Below, in pieces: positions 20,582 through 20,805 of a stretch of DNA of 20,805 nucleotides. The translations under genes were made by a program, and so were the position numbers. This DNA comes from Phaeoceros laevis (taxonomy: Eukaryota; Anthocerotophyta; Anthocerotopsida; Notothyladales), in NCBI GenBank assembly GCA_049999765.1, contig JBNGIQ010003922.1:1-20805 (forward strand), written 5' to 3'. Numbering within the stretch: position 1 is the first letter of the stretch; each line of letters starts with the position of its first letter. A model generated the notes under the pieces. The model was not told the origin of the DNA. It searched no databases and was given only the letters and a program-made list of their open reading frames with translations.

Positions 20582-20805
20582 ATGGCAGGCTGGGCCTCAA
20601 GGCATGGCGGGCAGAAGCGAGGAGGAGGAGGCGGAGGAGGCGGGTTGCTCAGTGCCCGCCTTGCGCAGCAGCAGATGGGGTTGGAGCTTTTGCGGCAAAG
20701 AGGGGGAATTGTCGCCGGCAGCGGGAGCAGCAGCACGGATCTGCTGCAGCAGCACCAGCAGCAGGCGCAATTGATGTCCGCGCGCAATCTGCTGAGTCGA
20801 GAACG
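20582..20805 (+). CDS. Start of an unrecognised Gly/Gln-rich protein (cut by window edge)
   Basis: An ATG at 20582 opens a frame with no stop up to the end of the window (74 codons). It reads MAGWASRHGGQKR, a run of eight Gly, LLSARLAQQQMGLELL, a Ser-rich patch, then a Gln-rich LLQQHQQQAQLMSARNLLSR. The in-frame stop upstream is a TGA within cgtgactgtg. Alternating Gly, Ser and Gln tracts with Leu-rich helical segments are typical of plant nuclear regulators, but I do not recognise the family. The opposite strand carries a proline-run frame over the same bases, which I take as its shadow. Confidence 0.4.
   Translation, partial: MAGWASRHGGQKRGGGGGGGGLLSARLAQQQMGLELLRQRGGIVAGSGSSSTDLLQQHQQQAQLMSARNLLSRE

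Noticed and set aside
20413-20787. A minus-strand frame with runs of Cys and Pro
   Set aside because: It is the complement of GGA/GGC and CAG repeats in the rightward frame at the window edge; low complexity explains it.

Overview
The window looks like nuclear DNA of a land plant, most likely a non-seed plant with a compact genome. The genes are split by short spliceosomal introns, mostly about 80-175 bp. They include plastid-type pyrimidine and photorespiration enzymes with N-terminal transit-like extensions, an alpha-SNAP, an intronless PLS-class pentatricopeptide (PPR) protein, two NPF/PTR transporters and an F-box protein. A hornwort or another early-diverging plant would fit the tiny introns and close gene spacing, but the sequence alone does not fix the lineage. 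I rebuilt the exon structures by hand from family conservation, splice dinucleotides and reading-frame phase; in nearly every gene all phases close exactly.

Layout from left to right: 1-551, repeat-bearing flank; 552-2078 (-), aspartate carbamoyltransferase, 5 exons; 2220-4553 (-), D-glycerate 3-kinase, 11 exons; 5008-6993 (-), alpha-SNAP, 9 exons; 7475-10111 (+), intronless PPR protein of the E type; 10112-11338, intergenic; 11339-12546 (+), an SH3 plus NlpC/P60 cysteine-peptidase gene scattered over six short exons; 12615-14744 (-) and 15392-17550 (-), two tandem NPF transporter genes, 3 exons each; 18430-19845 (-), F-box protein; 20582 to the right edge (+), start of an unrecognised Q/G-rich protein.

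The genes do not form a pathway. The three housekeeping genes on the left share a strand but are functionally unrelated. The transporter pair comes from one tandem duplication with a period of about 2.8 kb that also copied the 5' flank. The most unusual item is the NlpC/P60 gene: this fold is best known from bacterial peptidoglycan hydrolases, yet here it has plant introns and all three catalytic residues can be traced. Its last exon does not join in frame by any normal splice I can find, so it may be a decaying gene, a sequence error or an atypically spliced gene.
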